Shown piece by piece: positions 1 to 8,652 of a stretch of DNA of 64,000 nt. The stretch spans positions 2,281 through 66,280 of the forward strand of contig JADMJD010000168.1 of NCBI GenBank assembly GCA_018780805.1, given 5' to 3'. The translations under genes and the position numbers were made by a program. Each line of letters starts with the position of its first letter. Position 1 is the stretch's first letter. This stretch comes from Rubrivivax sp. Its GTDB lineage: Bacteria; Pseudomonadota; Gammaproteobacteria; Burkholderiales; Burkholderiaceae_C. Under the pieces are notes generated by a model. It did no database searches, had not been told where the DNA came from, and saw nothing but the letters and a program-made list of their open reading frames with translations.

Positions 1-444
1 GCCCTCACCGGCTGCGGCTTCCAGCTGCGCCAGCCGCTGAGCTACCCGTTTCGCAGCATCGCGCTGGTGGGGTTTGCGCCGCGTTCGCCGCTGGAAACCG
101 AGCTGCGCCGGGCCCTGGCAGACCAGGTGCAGATCCTGCTGTCACCCGGCCAGGCCGAGGTGGTGCTGCGTGCGCTGGAAGACCGGCGCGACAAGAGCGT
201 GGCCGCCAGCACCGCCGCCGGCCAGGTGCGCGAGGTGCAGCTGCGCCTGCACGTCACCGTGCGCGCCGACACCGCCGCCGGCCGCGCGCTGATGGCACCG
301 GTGGAAATGCGGCTGACCCGCGACCTCAGCTACACCGAAGCCGCGGCCCTGTCCAAGGCCCAGGAAGAAGCCGAGCTCTACCGCGAGATGCAGGCCGACG
401 TGGTGGCGCAGCTGCTGCGCCGGCTGTCGGCCATTGGCGTCTAG
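1..444 (+). CDS. lptE: LPS-assembly lipoprotein LptE, 5' end missing
   Basis: Outer-membrane lipoprotein that plugs the LptD barrel and helps place lipopolysaccharide at the cell surface. The window opens inside the signal peptide: the first residues ALTGCGF carry a lipobox (LTGC), so the mature lipidated Cys is encoded at about 13-15. The frame then stays open to TAG at 442-444 with the charged alpha/beta composition of LptE. It lies 7 bp before holA, the usual leuS-lptE-holA order in Burkholderiales. Its partner lptD is in this same window at 45070-47364 on the other strand. The identification rests on the lipobox and this context. Confidence 0.88.
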   Translation, partial: ALTGCGFQLRQPLSYPFRSIALVGFAPRSPLETELRRALADQVQILLSPGQAEVVLRALEDRRDKSVAASTAAGQVREVQLRLHVTVRADTAAGRALMAPVEMRLTRDLSYTEAAALSKAQEEAELYREMQADVVAQLLRRLSAIGV

Positions 445-451
445 GCCCGCG

Positions 452-1540
452 ATGCAGATCAAGCCCGACCAGCTCGCAGGCCACCTGAAACGTGGCCTGC
501 GCACGGTCTACACCGTGCACGGCGACGAGCCGCTGCTGGCCCAGGAGGCCGGCGACAGCATCCGCGCCGCGGCGCGTGCCGCGGGTTACAGCGAGCGCAA
601 GGTGTTTGCCGTCAGCGGTGCGCACTTCGACTGGAGCGCCGTGCTCGGCGCCGCGCAGGCCATGAGCCTGTTTGCCGACCGGCAGCTGATCGAGATCCGC
701 ATCCCCGGCGGCAAACCCGGCAAGGACGGCTCCGAGGCCTTGCAGCGCTACTGCCAGGCCCTCCAGGGCGACGACGTGCTGACGCTGGTGCAACTGCCGC
801 GCCTGGACGGTCAACAGCTTAAGAGCGCCTGGTTCAGCGCGCTGGACAACGCAGGCCTGACAGTGCGTGTGGAACCGGTGGAACGCCGCGCGCTGCCCGG
901 CTGGATCGCCGAACGCCTGGCGGCCCAGGGCCAGCGTGTGGCCGATGGTGCACCCGGCCAGCAGGCGCTGGCGTTTTTTGCCGACCGCGTCGAGGGCAAC
1001 CTGCTCGCCGCGCACCAGGAGCTGCAGAAGCTCGCGCTGTTGCACCCGAAAGGCGAGCTGAGTTTCGAACAGATCGAAGCCGCGGTGCTGGACGTGGCAC
1101 GTTACGACGTCTTCCGCTTTGGCGAGGCGGTGCTGGGCGGCCAGGTGCAGCGCGCGCTGCGCATGCTCGATGGCCTGCGCGCCGAAGGTGAAGCCGCGGT
1201 GCTGGTGCACTGGACGCTGGCGGCCGACATCCAGGCCCTCAAACGGGTGCGCGAGGCGCTGGACAACGGCCGCCCGCTGCCGATGGCGCTGCAGGAGGCG
1301 CGGGTCTGGGGCGCCAAACAACGGCTCTTCGAGCGCCTGGCGCCGGCGCTGCCGGCCCACACGCTGGCGCACCTGGTGGAGGCGGCCAGCCTGTGCGACG
1401 GCCTGGTCAAGGGCCTCAAACACCCCGACTGGCCCGCCGAGCCCTGGGACGCCCTGCGCCGCCTGGTGCTGATGCTGCTGCAGGCCGTGGCGGTGGCGCC
1501 GCGGGGAAGCACCTTGCCCAGGCTGGCTCTGCAGGGCTGA
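452..1540 (+). CDS. holA: DNA polymerase III subunit delta
   Basis: Clamp-loader subunit that opens the beta sliding clamp. The protein has 362 residues if started at ATG 452; an in-frame TTG at 434 overlaps lptE and is less likely. Family features include the N-terminal MQIKPDQLAGHL segment, the VHGDEPLLAQEA stretch typical of the delta AAA+-like domain, and a C-terminal helical domain. It sits directly downstream of lptE, probably in one transcript. The gene usual after holA in related genomes (proA) is not here; a PEP-CTERM gene follows. Confidence 0.93.
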   Translation: MQIKPDQLAGHLKRGLRTVYTVHGDEPLLAQEAGDSIRAAARAAGYSERKVFAVSGAHFDWSAVLGAAQAMSLFADRQLIEIRIPGGKPGKDGSEALQRYCQALQGDDVLTLVQLPRLDGQQLKSAWFSALDNAGLTVRVEPVERRALPGWIAERLAAQGQRVADGAPGQQALAFFADRVEGNLLAAHQELQKLALLHPKGELSFEQIEAAVLDVARYDVFRFGEAVLGGQVQRALRMLDGLRAEGEAAVLVHWTLAADIQALKRVREALDNGRPLPMALQEARVWGAKQRLFERLAPALPAHTLAHLVEAASLCDGLVKGLKHPDWPAEPWDALRRLVLMLLQAVAVAPRGSTLPRLALQG

Positions 1541-1632
1541 GCGCCACCGCGCCTGAGCTCCAGCGCGCCTGAGCTTCGGGCCGGTTGGATGTTGCGTTAC
1601 TTCATGTCAACCACCTGAAGTTCAACGCCACC

Positions 1633-2352
1633 ATGCCCACTGCCTTGCCTGCCATTGCCCTGCCTGCCGCTGCATGGATCCGATCGTTTGCCGGCGTGTT
1701 GTTGGGCGCCGCCGCAGCCTGGCCGGCCGCGGCCGAGATCCAGACCTTCGACGATCACGCAGCGTTTGTGGCGATCACCGCCAGCACCGACGCCACCGGC
1801 CCCTACGCCAACCTGGGCCGGCATGGCGGGGCGCCCATCGCGGTGGGCACGGTCACCTTGGTGCCGGTGAGCCCGCTGTGGCTGGGTGGCGGCACCACGG
1901 TGGACAACTGGACAACGCTGCTGCCCGGCCACGACCTGGCGATGGACGGCCTGGAGCACCTGGACGTGGTGCTGACCGGGCCGGCGTATTCCTTCGGTTT
2001 TGATGTGGTGGAACCGTCCACCTACGCCCGCCCCGAAGGCGGCTGCTGGGTGAACCCCTGCGTCGACTCCAGCTTCACGGTGACGCTGCTCAGCGGCGCG
2101 CAGGCGGTGGCCAGCTTCGGTTTCAACGCCGCCGACGACGTGGCAGCCTTTGTCGGCATCACCTCGTCGCTGGCTTTTGACCGGGTGCAGATCCGCGAGG
2201 TGATCGGCAACCACGACGACGAGTTCTTCGGCCACTTCTACGTTGGCCAGACCCCGGTGCTGGCCGTGCCCGAGCCCGGCGCGGCCGCGTTGTGGCTGGC
2301 CGGCCTGGCCTCGGTGGCGGCGCTGGCGCGGCGCCGCCGCGTGGTGCCTTGA
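1633..2352 (+). CDS. PEP-CTERM sorting domain exported protein
   Basis: Protein of 239 residues with a signal peptide (hydrophobic stretch ending near PAAAE) and a C-terminal PEP-CTERM tail: VPEP, then a hydrophobic segment, then RRRR. Such proteins are sorted by an exosortase and are usually linked to exopolysaccharide or biofilm material. The mature domain is acidic and beta-rich with no catalytic motif I recognise. ATG 1633 is preferred because it directly precedes the signal peptide; TTG 1585 would add 16 poor residues. Its stop abuts the stop of the convergent esterase gene with no gap. No exosortase gene is in the window. Confidence 0.82.
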   Translation: MPTALPAIALPAAAWIRSFAGVLLGAAAAWPAAAEIQTFDDHAAFVAITASTDATGPYANLGRHGGAPIAVGTVTLVPVSPLWLGGGTTVDNWTTLLPGHDLAMDGLEHLDVVLTGPAYSFGFDVVEPSTYARPEGGCWVNPCVDSSFTVTLLSGAQAVASFGFNAADDVAAFVGITSSLAFDRVQIREVIGNHDDEFFGHFYVGQTPVLAVPEPGAAALWLAGLASVAALARRRRVVP

Positions 2353-4074
2353 TCAGGTCCGGCAGCTGAAGCTGGACGCCGTGTCCAGGCTGCCACTGCC
2401 GTTGTAGCGTGCCACCAGCGGCCAGGGGCACAGCGGGCGGCTGCGGTTGGCGGCCCAGCCGGCCGGCACCTCGGCGTTCACGCCGCCGGCATTGCCGGTG
2501 CCGCGGGCCGATGCGGTGACGCTGGCGGGCGCCACGCCGCGCTCGACCCAGTCCACCAGCGCACTGAGCATGTCGAACTGGTCGGTGGCCGGGCCGCCTG
2601 AGCAATGGCCCATGCCGGGCACCAGGTACAGGCGCGCAAAGTCCGCCGCGTCGCTGTGGTTCGTGGCCACACCCTGGGCCCAGGCCACGCTGTCGTCGGC
2701 GGAGAAGATGGCGTCGCTGACCCCGTGGTAGACCATGATCTTGGCGCCACGGTCACGCACCGCCGACAACTGCGTCGGGTTGGGCGGGGTCATGAACTGC
2801 ATCGCCGATTCGGTGAAGCTGGCATTCGTCGCATTGATCGAGGCCACCATCGCGTCGATGCTGCCGGTGAGCGAAAACACCGGGCCGTTGAAGGTGGCCG
2901 GGTCCGCCGGCGGCACCGCAAAGATCACGCCCACGGCGCCGGAATCCAGCGCCACCGGGGCGGTGAACTCCCAGAAGGCGATGCCGCCCGCGCCCAGGCC
3001 GGCGTCGTACGGGAAGCTGCTGTAGACCGCCGCCCCAGTGCTGGTGGTGGCACCGCGGAAGATCTGCGCGATGGCGTTTTTCTGGTCGGCACTCAAACAG
3101 CTGCCATCCCGTGCGCCACTGCAGGTGGGCACGTCAGCGGCCAGTGAAAACGTGGCCTGGCAGGCGCGCACGTCCTGCACCAGGCCGTCGGTGGCGCCGT
3201 CCAGCGCGTCGCAGCGCGCCAGCACGGCGTTGGCCACGGTCACCCGCTCCGCGCTGGTGAAGCCGGTGCTGATGTCGGCCGGGTTGCTGGCCACGCTGGC
3301 ATACCGCTGCGCACCGAAGATGTTGGCCACCGCCGCCTTGGGCAGGTTGTAGCCGGGTGCGCCAGCCAGGTAACCGTCGTACTGGTCCGGCATCCGCGCA
3401 AAGGCGTTGAACACGTGGCGCCCGCCGTTGCTGCAGCCGCCGAAGTACGAGCGGTCCGGGGCCTTGCCGTAGGCGCCGGCCAGCAGGCTCTTGGCCATCG
3501 GCGTGAGTTTCATCGCGGCCTGGTAGCCGTAGTCCAGCCGGGCCTGCGGGTCGAGACCAAAAAACGGGCCGAGCGCGGCGCCGTGGCCGGCGTCGGAGCT
3601 GAGCACGGCAAAACCCTGGTGCAACGCGTGCGTCAGCGCACCGCCACCGGTGGCACCAGTGGCCGGCACCACGCTGCCGTCGATGCCGCCGTTGCCCTGG
3701 TGGAAGAAGCGGCCGTTCCAGGCCAGCGGCAGGCGCAGCTCAAAACCGATGGCGTAGGTGTTGCCATCGGCCGTGCTGGTACGCTCGAACATCTTGCCCG
3801 TCACCTGGCAATGGGCGGGCACGGCCTGGCCACCGACGCTGAGCGTGCCAGCGGCGATCTCGGTGCTGGCACTCAGCGTGGTGTTGGCCAGGCCGGCCAG
3901 GCGCGTGGCCAGGTCGGCACAGCTGCCGACCAGGGCAGCAGGTGTGGCCGCGGCCAGCTGCGGGATGGCGACCGGGCCGGTGGGCGCGGTGGGGGCGGTG
4001 CCATCACCGTCGCCACCGCAGGCGACCAGGGCGCAGGCCGCGGCCAGGGGGATCCAGGGGAATCGAGCAGTCAT
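2353..4074 (-). CDS. Tannase/feruloyl esterase family lipoprotein
   Basis: Secreted serine esterase of 573 residues in the tannase/feruloyl esterase family, which cleaves plant phenolic esters. The N-terminus is a lipoprotein signal with lipobox LVAC, so it is probably membrane-anchored. The nucleophile motif GCSNGGR is present in the middle of the protein, with a downstream acid region (SDAIFSADD) and a catalytic His in VPGMGHCSGG; these are the family hallmarks. A MarR-type regulator is divergent across a 105-bp spacer holding a palindrome, which suggests substrate-responsive repression. The exact substrate (ferulate, gallate or another ester) cannot be read from the sequence. Confidence 0.87.
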   Translation of the reverse strand: MTARFPWIPLAAACALVACGGDGDGTAPTAPTGPVAIPQLAAATPAALVGSCADLATRLAGLANTTLSASTEIAAGTLSVGGQAVPAHCQVTGKMFERTSTADGNTYAIGFELRLPLAWNGRFFHQGNGGIDGSVVPATGATGGGALTHALHQGFAVLSSDAGHGAALGPFFGLDPQARLDYGYQAAMKLTPMAKSLLAGAYGKAPDRSYFGGCSNGGRHVFNAFARMPDQYDGYLAGAPGYNLPKAAVANIFGAQRYASVASNPADISTGFTSAERVTVANAVLARCDALDGATDGLVQDVRACQATFSLAADVPTCSGARDGSCLSADQKNAIAQIFRGATTSTGAAVYSSFPYDAGLGAGGIAFWEFTAPVALDSGAVGVIFAVPPADPATFNGPVFSLTGSIDAMVASINATNASFTESAMQFMTPPNPTQLSAVRDRGAKIMVYHGVSDAIFSADDSVAWAQGVATNHSDAADFARLYLVPGMGHCSGGPATDQFDMLSALVDWVERGVAPASVTASARGTGNAGGVNAEVPAGWAANRSRPLCPWPLVARYNGSGSLDTASSFSCRT

Positions 4075-4108
4075 CGGGGCAGTCTCCGGTGTTGTGGTGC
4101 TGAACCAG

Positions 4109-4127
4109 TTAAGTTACTAAACTAATT
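4109..4127. promoter_or_regulatory. Candidate MarR operator between esterase and marR
   Basis: An AT-rich imperfect palindrome in an otherwise GC-rich spacer: AGTT-ACTA-AACT core with flanking TTA/AATT. It lies 35 bp upstream of the esterase start and about 50 bp upstream of the regulator ATG at 4180, the position expected for a MarR-family site controlling both divergent genes. Confidence 0.5.
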
Positions 4128-4179
4128 GACCGGGCACATGCGGGCATTCCCGAACAGGCGGCTGCAGGACAATCGTGCA

Positions 4180-4656
4180 ATGCCCACCCGCCTCGCCCCG
4201 GACGAGACCCCTGCCGGCCACCTGTCCGAGGCAGGTCTGCAGGGCATCCTGGGTTACCAACTCGCGCAGGCGCGGCTGACAACCCAGGCGGTGTTCCAGG
4301 ACACCATTGGTGAGCCGCACGCCCTGCGGCCGGTGGAGTTCACGATCCTGGCCCTGGTGAACCACAACCCGGACGTGACGGCGCGCCAGCTGGCGCGCGC
4401 GCTGGCGGTGACACCGCCGAACCTGACGACCTGGCTGGAGCGGCTGGAGCAGCGCGGCCTGGTGGCCCGAGTACGCAGCGAAACCGACCGCCGCAGCCAG
4501 CATGTGCGGGCCACACCCGCGGGGGCCCGGCTGGCACGCGACGCCGCACGCCAGGTGATTGCCGCCGAGGCTGCGGCGCTGGACGCCCTGAGCGCCGCCG
4601 AGCGGGCGCTGCTGCTGGAGCTGCTGCACAAGGTGGCAGCGCGCCGGCCACGCTGA
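4180..4656 (+). CDS. MarR family transcriptional regulator
   Basis: Winged-helix regulator of 158 residues from ATG 4180. In-frame TTG 4126 and ATG 4138 are possible, but 4126 falls inside the putative operator. The DNA-binding core is visible: NHNPDVTARQLARALAVTPP (helix-turn-helix), then LERLEQRGLVARVRSETDRR forming the wing with the conserved D-R. It is divergent from the tannase/feruloyl esterase gene, so it probably represses that gene and itself until a phenolic ligand binds. The ligand is inference. Confidence 0.88.
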   Translation: MPTRLAPDETPAGHLSEAGLQGILGYQLAQARLTTQAVFQDTIGEPHALRPVEFTILALVNHNPDVTARQLARALAVTPPNLTTWLERLEQRGLVARVRSETDRRSQHVRATPAGARLARDAARQVIAAEAAALDALSAAERALLLELLHKVAARRPR

Positions 4657-4660
4657 CTGG

Positions 4661-4686
4661 GCGCGGACCAGGCCTTGGTCGGGCGC
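4661..4686. terminator. Hairpin between convergent marR and ghrA
   Basis: GCGC-G-GACCA-GGCCT-TGGTC-GG-GCGC forms a stem-loop just past the MarR stop and just past the convergent dehydrogenase stop. There is no T-run, so it is only a possible bidirectional terminator. Confidence 0.4.
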
Positions 4687-4689
4687 TGA

Positions 4690-5589
4690 TCAGTACCCGC
4701 GGGCGCGGTCGACCTGGTGCGCCAGCGGCGTGCCCTCGGCCAGGGCCTGCAGGTTGCCCGCCACCACGGCCGCGGCGCTGCGCGCGTCGGTGGCCGCCGC
4801 CACATGCGGCAGTACCGTCACCTGCGGGTGCCACCAGAACGCATGGTCGGCCGCCAGCGGCTCGGGGCTGAACACGTCCAGCACCGCGTGGCGCAACTGC
4901 CCGCTGTCCAGCGCCGCCAGGAGGTCGGCATCCACCACATGCGCACCGCGCGCCAGGTTGACCAGGCTGGCACCGTGCGGCAAGGCCGCGAAGAAGGCCG
5001 CATCCAGCAGCCCGCGGGTGGCCGGTGTGAGCGGCAGCAGGTTGATCACCACGTCGTGCACCGGCAGCAGCGCCGCCAGGTCCTGGCCGCGGCGCCAGCC
5101 GCTGACCACGCTGCCATGGGCACGCAGCCGGCGCACCACGGCACCGCCCATCTCACCCTGGCCCAGCACCAGCACCCGCAGTTCGTCGGCGCGGCGCTGC
5201 GGGTGCTGCAGCCATTGGCGGGCCCGCTGCTGGCGCGCGTAGTCGAAGAAGTCGCGCTGCAGGCTCAGCACGGCCCAGAGCGCGGTTTCGGCCATCGCGG
5301 CGCTCATCAAAGGGTCCACCATGCGGGCCAGGGGCACGTCGGGCGGCAGCGTCGGGTCCAGCACCAGACGCTCCACACCGGCCCAGAGCGACTGCACCAG
5401 GCCCAGGTTCGGCAGACCCTGCAGGCTGCCCGGGGCTGGGTTGGCCACCACCGCGGCGCGCACGGTCTCGGGGGCGGCGCGGGCCTGGTCCAGCGTCAGC
5501 CAGTGGCCGGCCGGCCACGCCGTGGCCAGCGCAGCCTGCCAGAGTTCACGTTCACCTGCGTCGAAGGCCCCACACAACAGAATCTGCAT
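4690..5589 (-). CDS. ghrA: Glyoxylate/hydroxypyruvate reductase A-like D-2-hydroxyacid dehydrogenase
   Basis: NAD(P)H-dependent reductase of 299 residues. The cofactor-binding domain shows GQGEMGG (a GxGxxG fingerprint). The catalytic Arg lies in NLARGAHVVD, the acidic partner in DVFSPEPL, and the catalytic His in VTVLPHVAA. Length and the MQILLCGAFD start match GhrA rather than the longer SerA or GhrB types. It probably reduces glyoxylate or hydroxypyruvate in the cytoplasm. It stands alone, convergent with marR and divergent from the GGDEF-EAL gene. Confidence 0.85.
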   Translation of the reverse strand: MQILLCGAFDAGERELWQAALATAWPAGHWLTLDQARAAPETVRAAVVANPAPGSLQGLPNLGLVQSLWAGVERLVLDPTLPPDVPLARMVDPLMSAAMAETALWAVLSLQRDFFDYARQQRARQWLQHPQRRADELRVLVLGQGEMGGAVVRRLRAHGSVVSGWRRGQDLAALLPVHDVVINLLPLTPATRGLLDAAFFAALPHGASLVNLARGAHVVDADLLAALDSGQLRHAVLDVFSPEPLAADHAFWWHPQVTVLPHVAAATDARSAAAVVAGNLQALAEGTPLAHQVDRARGY

Positions 5590-5615
5590 GGACGCCGAGG
5601 CTACCGCAGACCAGA

Positions 5616-7625
5616 ATGCCGGGCTCCATGCGCTGGCCGACCCTGTCCATCCGCAGCACGGTGCTGGCCGCGATCGTCGCCGGTGTGGTGCTGCCCGCCG
5701 TCCTCGTGCTGGCCCTAGACGCGCACTTCGCGCGCCAGGCCCAGCAGCCGATGATCGAGCGCAACCGTGCGGCCGTGCTGGTGCTGGCCGCCGCGGTGAT
5801 CACCGAACCGGCCTGGACACTGGACAGCACGGCGGTGCAGGCCGCGATGCAACGCATCTTGCGCGAGCCCTCGGTGTGCAGGGTCGAGGTGCTGGAGCTG
5901 CAGCCCGGCACACCCGGGATGGCCACGGATGCCGTCCGCTGCATCGACCAGCGCCCGATGGCCCCGGCGCAGACCGAGGTGCTGCACGAGGGCCAGCGTG
6001 TGGCCGTGCTGCGGCTGTGGTTCGACGACACCGAGATCGACCGCCTGCTGGCCGAGCGCCGCGGCGTCACGGCCTGGCTGGTGCTGGCGCAGGTGGTGTT
6101 TGGTGTGGTGGTGCTGGCGGGGGTGTTGTCGCTGCGCCTGCTGCGGCCCATCGGCGCGCTCAAGCGCCAGGCCGGACAACTGGCGGCGCGTGAGCCGCAG
6201 CCCCCGCCAGCCTGGGCGCGTGGCGACGAGCTGGGCCAGCTGGGCCAGCACCTGAACAGTGTGCACGGCCAGATCCGTGGCCTGATCGACGAGCTGGAAG
6301 ACAAGAACCAGGCCCTGCGCCGGCTGGCGATGTACGAGCCGCTCACCGGCCTGCCCAACCGCACGCTGCTGCGCGAGCTGTTTGTGCACGCCGCCGCTGC
6401 CGCGCGCCGCGACGGGCGGCCGATGGCGCTGCTGTTTGTCGACCTGGACCACTTCAAGGCCGTCAACGACGCGCATGGCCACGCCGCTGGCGATGCGCTG
6501 CTGGTGGCCACCAGCCACCGCATGCGGGCCGCGCTGCGCGAGTCCGACATCGTCTGCCGCCTGGGCGGCGACGAGTTCCTGGTGCTGCTGCAGCAGGTGG
6601 ACGGCTGGGACCCCGTGGCCGCCACCGCCGAGCGCCTGGTGCGCACAGTGCAGGTGCCGCTGCCGCTGGCGGGCATCACGGAGCCGGCGCGGGTGGGGGC
6701 CAGCATCGGCATCGCCCTGTACCCCGACGACGCGGTCGACTTCGATGAACTGGTGCGTGCCGCCGACGTGGCCATGTACCGCAGCAAGGAGCTGGGGCGC
6801 AACCGCAGCAGCTTCTACCACGCAGAGATGGACACCACGCTGCGCGCGCGCCTGGCGCTGGAGCGTGAGCTGGCGGACGCCATCGAACAAGGCCAGCTCC
6901 GCCTGCACTACCAGCCGGTGGTGGACATGCGCAGCGGCCGCATCAGCGGCTGCGAAGCCCTGGTGCGCTGGTTGCACCCCAGCCGCGGGCTGCTGCTGCC
7001 CGACCACTTCATCACCGTGGCCGAAGAAACCGGCCTGATCGAACCGCTGGGCCGCTGGGTGCTGGACACGGCCTGTGCACAGCTGGCGCAGTGGCACGCA
7101 CGTGGCCACGATGGCCTGCAGGTGGCGGTGAACGTCTCGGCCCTGCAACTGCGCGACATGGCCTTTGCAGACGGCGTGCAGCAGGCCATGGCGCGCCACG
7201 GCCTGGGCCGCCAGGTGCTGGTGCTGGAACTCACCGAGAGCACGCTGCTGGCCGACAGCGACGCCGCGCAGCGCGCGATGGCGGCGCTGCACGTGGCGGG
7301 TGTGCAGCTGGCGGTGGACGACTTCGGCACCGGTTATTCGTCGCTCGCGGCGCTGAAGCTGGTGCAGCCTGACCGCTTGAAGATCGACCGCAGCTTCGTG
7401 CGCGACCTGCCCGGGCGCGAGGCCGATGCAGCCCTGGTGCAGGCGATGTTTGGCATGGCACGAGCCCTGGGCATCGCGGTGGTGGCCGAAGGGGTGGAGA
7501 CGGCGGCGCAGCGCGATTGGCTGGCCGAGCAGGGGGGCCACCTGCAGCAGGGCTGGCTGTTTTCGCGCGCCGTGCCGGCGGCCGACTTCGAGGCCTTGCT
7601 GGACGCGCAGCCGGCGTCAGTCTGA
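5616..7625 (+). CDS. Membrane diguanylate cyclase/phosphodiesterase (GGDEF-EAL)
   Basis: Protein of 669 residues. Two membrane segments (about residues 15-30 and 155-175) flank a periplasmic sensor region and are followed by a HAMP-like linker. GGDEF is intact at residues 317-321, with an RxxD inhibitory site (RESD) exactly five residues upstream. The EAL domain is also complete: EAL at 447-449, NVSALQLR, ELTES, DDFGTGYSSL, KIDRSFV and AEGVET. Both making and breaking cyclic di-GMP are therefore possible. Its 3' end overlaps the convergent pncC gene by 9 bp. Confidence 0.93.
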   Translation: MPGSMRWPTLSIRSTVLAAIVAGVVLPAVLVLALDAHFARQAQQPMIERNRAAVLVLAAAVITEPAWTLDSTAVQAAMQRILREPSVCRVEVLELQPGTPGMATDAVRCIDQRPMAPAQTEVLHEGQRVAVLRLWFDDTEIDRLLAERRGVTAWLVLAQVVFGVVVLAGVLSLRLLRPIGALKRQAGQLAAREPQPPPAWARGDELGQLGQHLNSVHGQIRGLIDELEDKNQALRRLAMYEPLTGLPNRTLLRELFVHAAAAARRDGRPMALLFVDLDHFKAVNDAHGHAAGDALLVATSHRMRAALRESDIVCRLGGDEFLVLLQQVDGWDPVAATAERLVRTVQVPLPLAGITEPARVGASIGIALYPDDAVDFDELVRAADVAMYRSKELGRNRSSFYHAEMDTTLRARLALERELADAIEQGQLRLHYQPVVDMRSGRISGCEALVRWLHPSRGLLLPDHFITVAEETGLIEPLGRWVLDTACAQLAQWHARGHDGLQVAVNVSALQLRDMAFADGVQQAMARHGLGRQVLVLELTESTLLADSDAAQRAMAALHVAGVQLAVDDFGTGYSSLAALKLVQPDRLKIDRSFVRDLPGREADAALVQAMFGMARALGIAVVAEGVETAAQRDWLAEQGGHLQQGWLFSRAVPAADFEALLDAQPASV

Positions 7626-8132
7626 ACGGTCGCCCGGGACGCAGCAGGCCTGCAGCCGCGCAAGCAGCCGAGCCAGCGCCGCGTGCACGGTCTGCTCGCG
7701 CACGGCACTGCGGTCACCGTCCAGTTGCAGGCGTTCGGCCTGTGCACCGCGGGCATCGGCCCAGGCCAGCCAGACCGTGCCCACCGGCTTGCCCGGCACC
7801 GCACCACCCGGCCCGGCGATGCCGGTGACGGCCACCGCCAGCTGCACCGGTGCGTGGGTCAAGGCCCCCCGCGCCATCGCCAGCGCGACGGGTTCGCTGA
7901 CGGCCCCGTGGGCCGCGATGAGCGCGGCGTCCACACCGAGCAAACCCGTCTTGGCCTCGTTGCTGTAGGTCACAAATCCCCGCTCGAACCAGTCGCTGGA
8001 GCCGGCCACCGCGGTGCAGGCGGCGGCGATCAGGCCGCCGGTGCAGCTCTCGGCGGTGGCCAGGCGCCAGCCGCGTGCACGCAGCGCATCGCCCAGCGCC
8101 CCCACGGCCGGCTCGAAGGCGCTCAGTGCCAT
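7617..8132 (-). CDS. pncC: Nicotinamide-nucleotide amidohydrolase PncC (CinA C-terminal type)
   Basis: Deamidates nicotinamide mononucleotide to nicotinate mononucleotide in NAD recycling. The 171-residue stand-alone CinA-C domain shows TAESCTGGL and VTGIAGPGG, both hallmarks. The start is MALSAFEPAV at 8132; a longer open frame to 8345 only runs antisense through pgpA codons. It overlaps the end of pgpA by 10 bp, so translation is probably coupled in a thiL-pgpA-pncC operon. Confidence 0.9.
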   Translation of the reverse strand: MALSAFEPAVGALGDALRARGWRLATAESCTGGLIAAACTAVAGSSDWFERGFVTYSNEAKTGLLGVDAALIAAHGAVSEPVALAMARGALTHAPVQLAVAVTGIAGPGGAVPGKPVGTVWLAWADARGAQAERLQLDGDRSAVREQTVHAALARLLARLQACCVPGDRSD

Positions 8133-8644
8133 GCCGACATCCACAAGGCCAGCAGCACCAGGGTGCAGAAGGCGGCCACCACATCGTCGAACAGGATGCC
8201 AAAGCCCTCGCGCCAGCCGATGGGCTGGCCCGGCCGCGGCTTGAAGCGCCGGTCGGCCCAGCCCACAGGCCCGGGTTTGGCCGCGTCGAAGATGCGGAAC
8301 AACACAAAGGCCACGGCCTGCGCACCCAGCCCGGCCGGCATCCACAGCCAGAGGATGAGCCAGAAGGCCAGCACCTCGTCCCAGACGATGGCGCCGGGGT
8401 CACCAATGCCCAGGTGCTGCGCGGTGCGGGTGCAGGCCCACCAGCCCACGACAAAGCCACCGGTCAGCACCAGGGCCCAGCCCACATCACCCAACCAGCG
8501 GTCCAGGATCAGAAAGCTCGCCCAGGCCCAAAGTGTGCCCACGGTGCCCGGCGCGCGCGGCGCCAGGCCGCTGCCAAAACCGAGTGCGATCCAGTGCGCC
8601 GGGTGGCGGCGGAAGAAGGCAAAGTTGAGCGTGGCGCTGGCCAT
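8123..8644 (-). CDS. pgpA: Phosphatidylglycerophosphatase A
   Basis: Inner-membrane phosphatase of 173 residues that converts phosphatidylglycerophosphate to phosphatidylglycerol. Visible motifs are GFGSGLAPRAPGTVGTL near the N-terminus, a WDEV acidic motif, RIFDAAKPGP and the C-terminal FDDVVAA, with about four hydrophobic segments. It sits between thiL (8 bp upstream) and pncC (overlapping), an arrangement common in Betaproteobacteria. Confidence 0.92.
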   Translation of the reverse strand: MASATLNFAFFRRHPAHWIALGFGSGLAPRAPGTVGTLWAWASFLILDRWLGDVGWALVLTGGFVVGWWACTRTAQHLGIGDPGAIVWDEVLAFWLILWLWMPAGLGAQAVAFVLFRIFDAAKPGPVGWADRRFKPRPGQPIGWREGFGILFDDVVAAFCTLVLLALWMSAWH

Positions 8645-8652
8645 GGGCAGGT

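Noticed and set aside
1549-1575. Short direct repeat GCGCCTGAGCT twice after holA
   Set aside because: Only two 11-base copies; too short to call a repeat element.
1581-1600. Sigma-54-like promoter upstream of the PEP-CTERM gene
   Set aside because: The GG and GC elements are 9 bases apart instead of 10 and the flanks match poorly.
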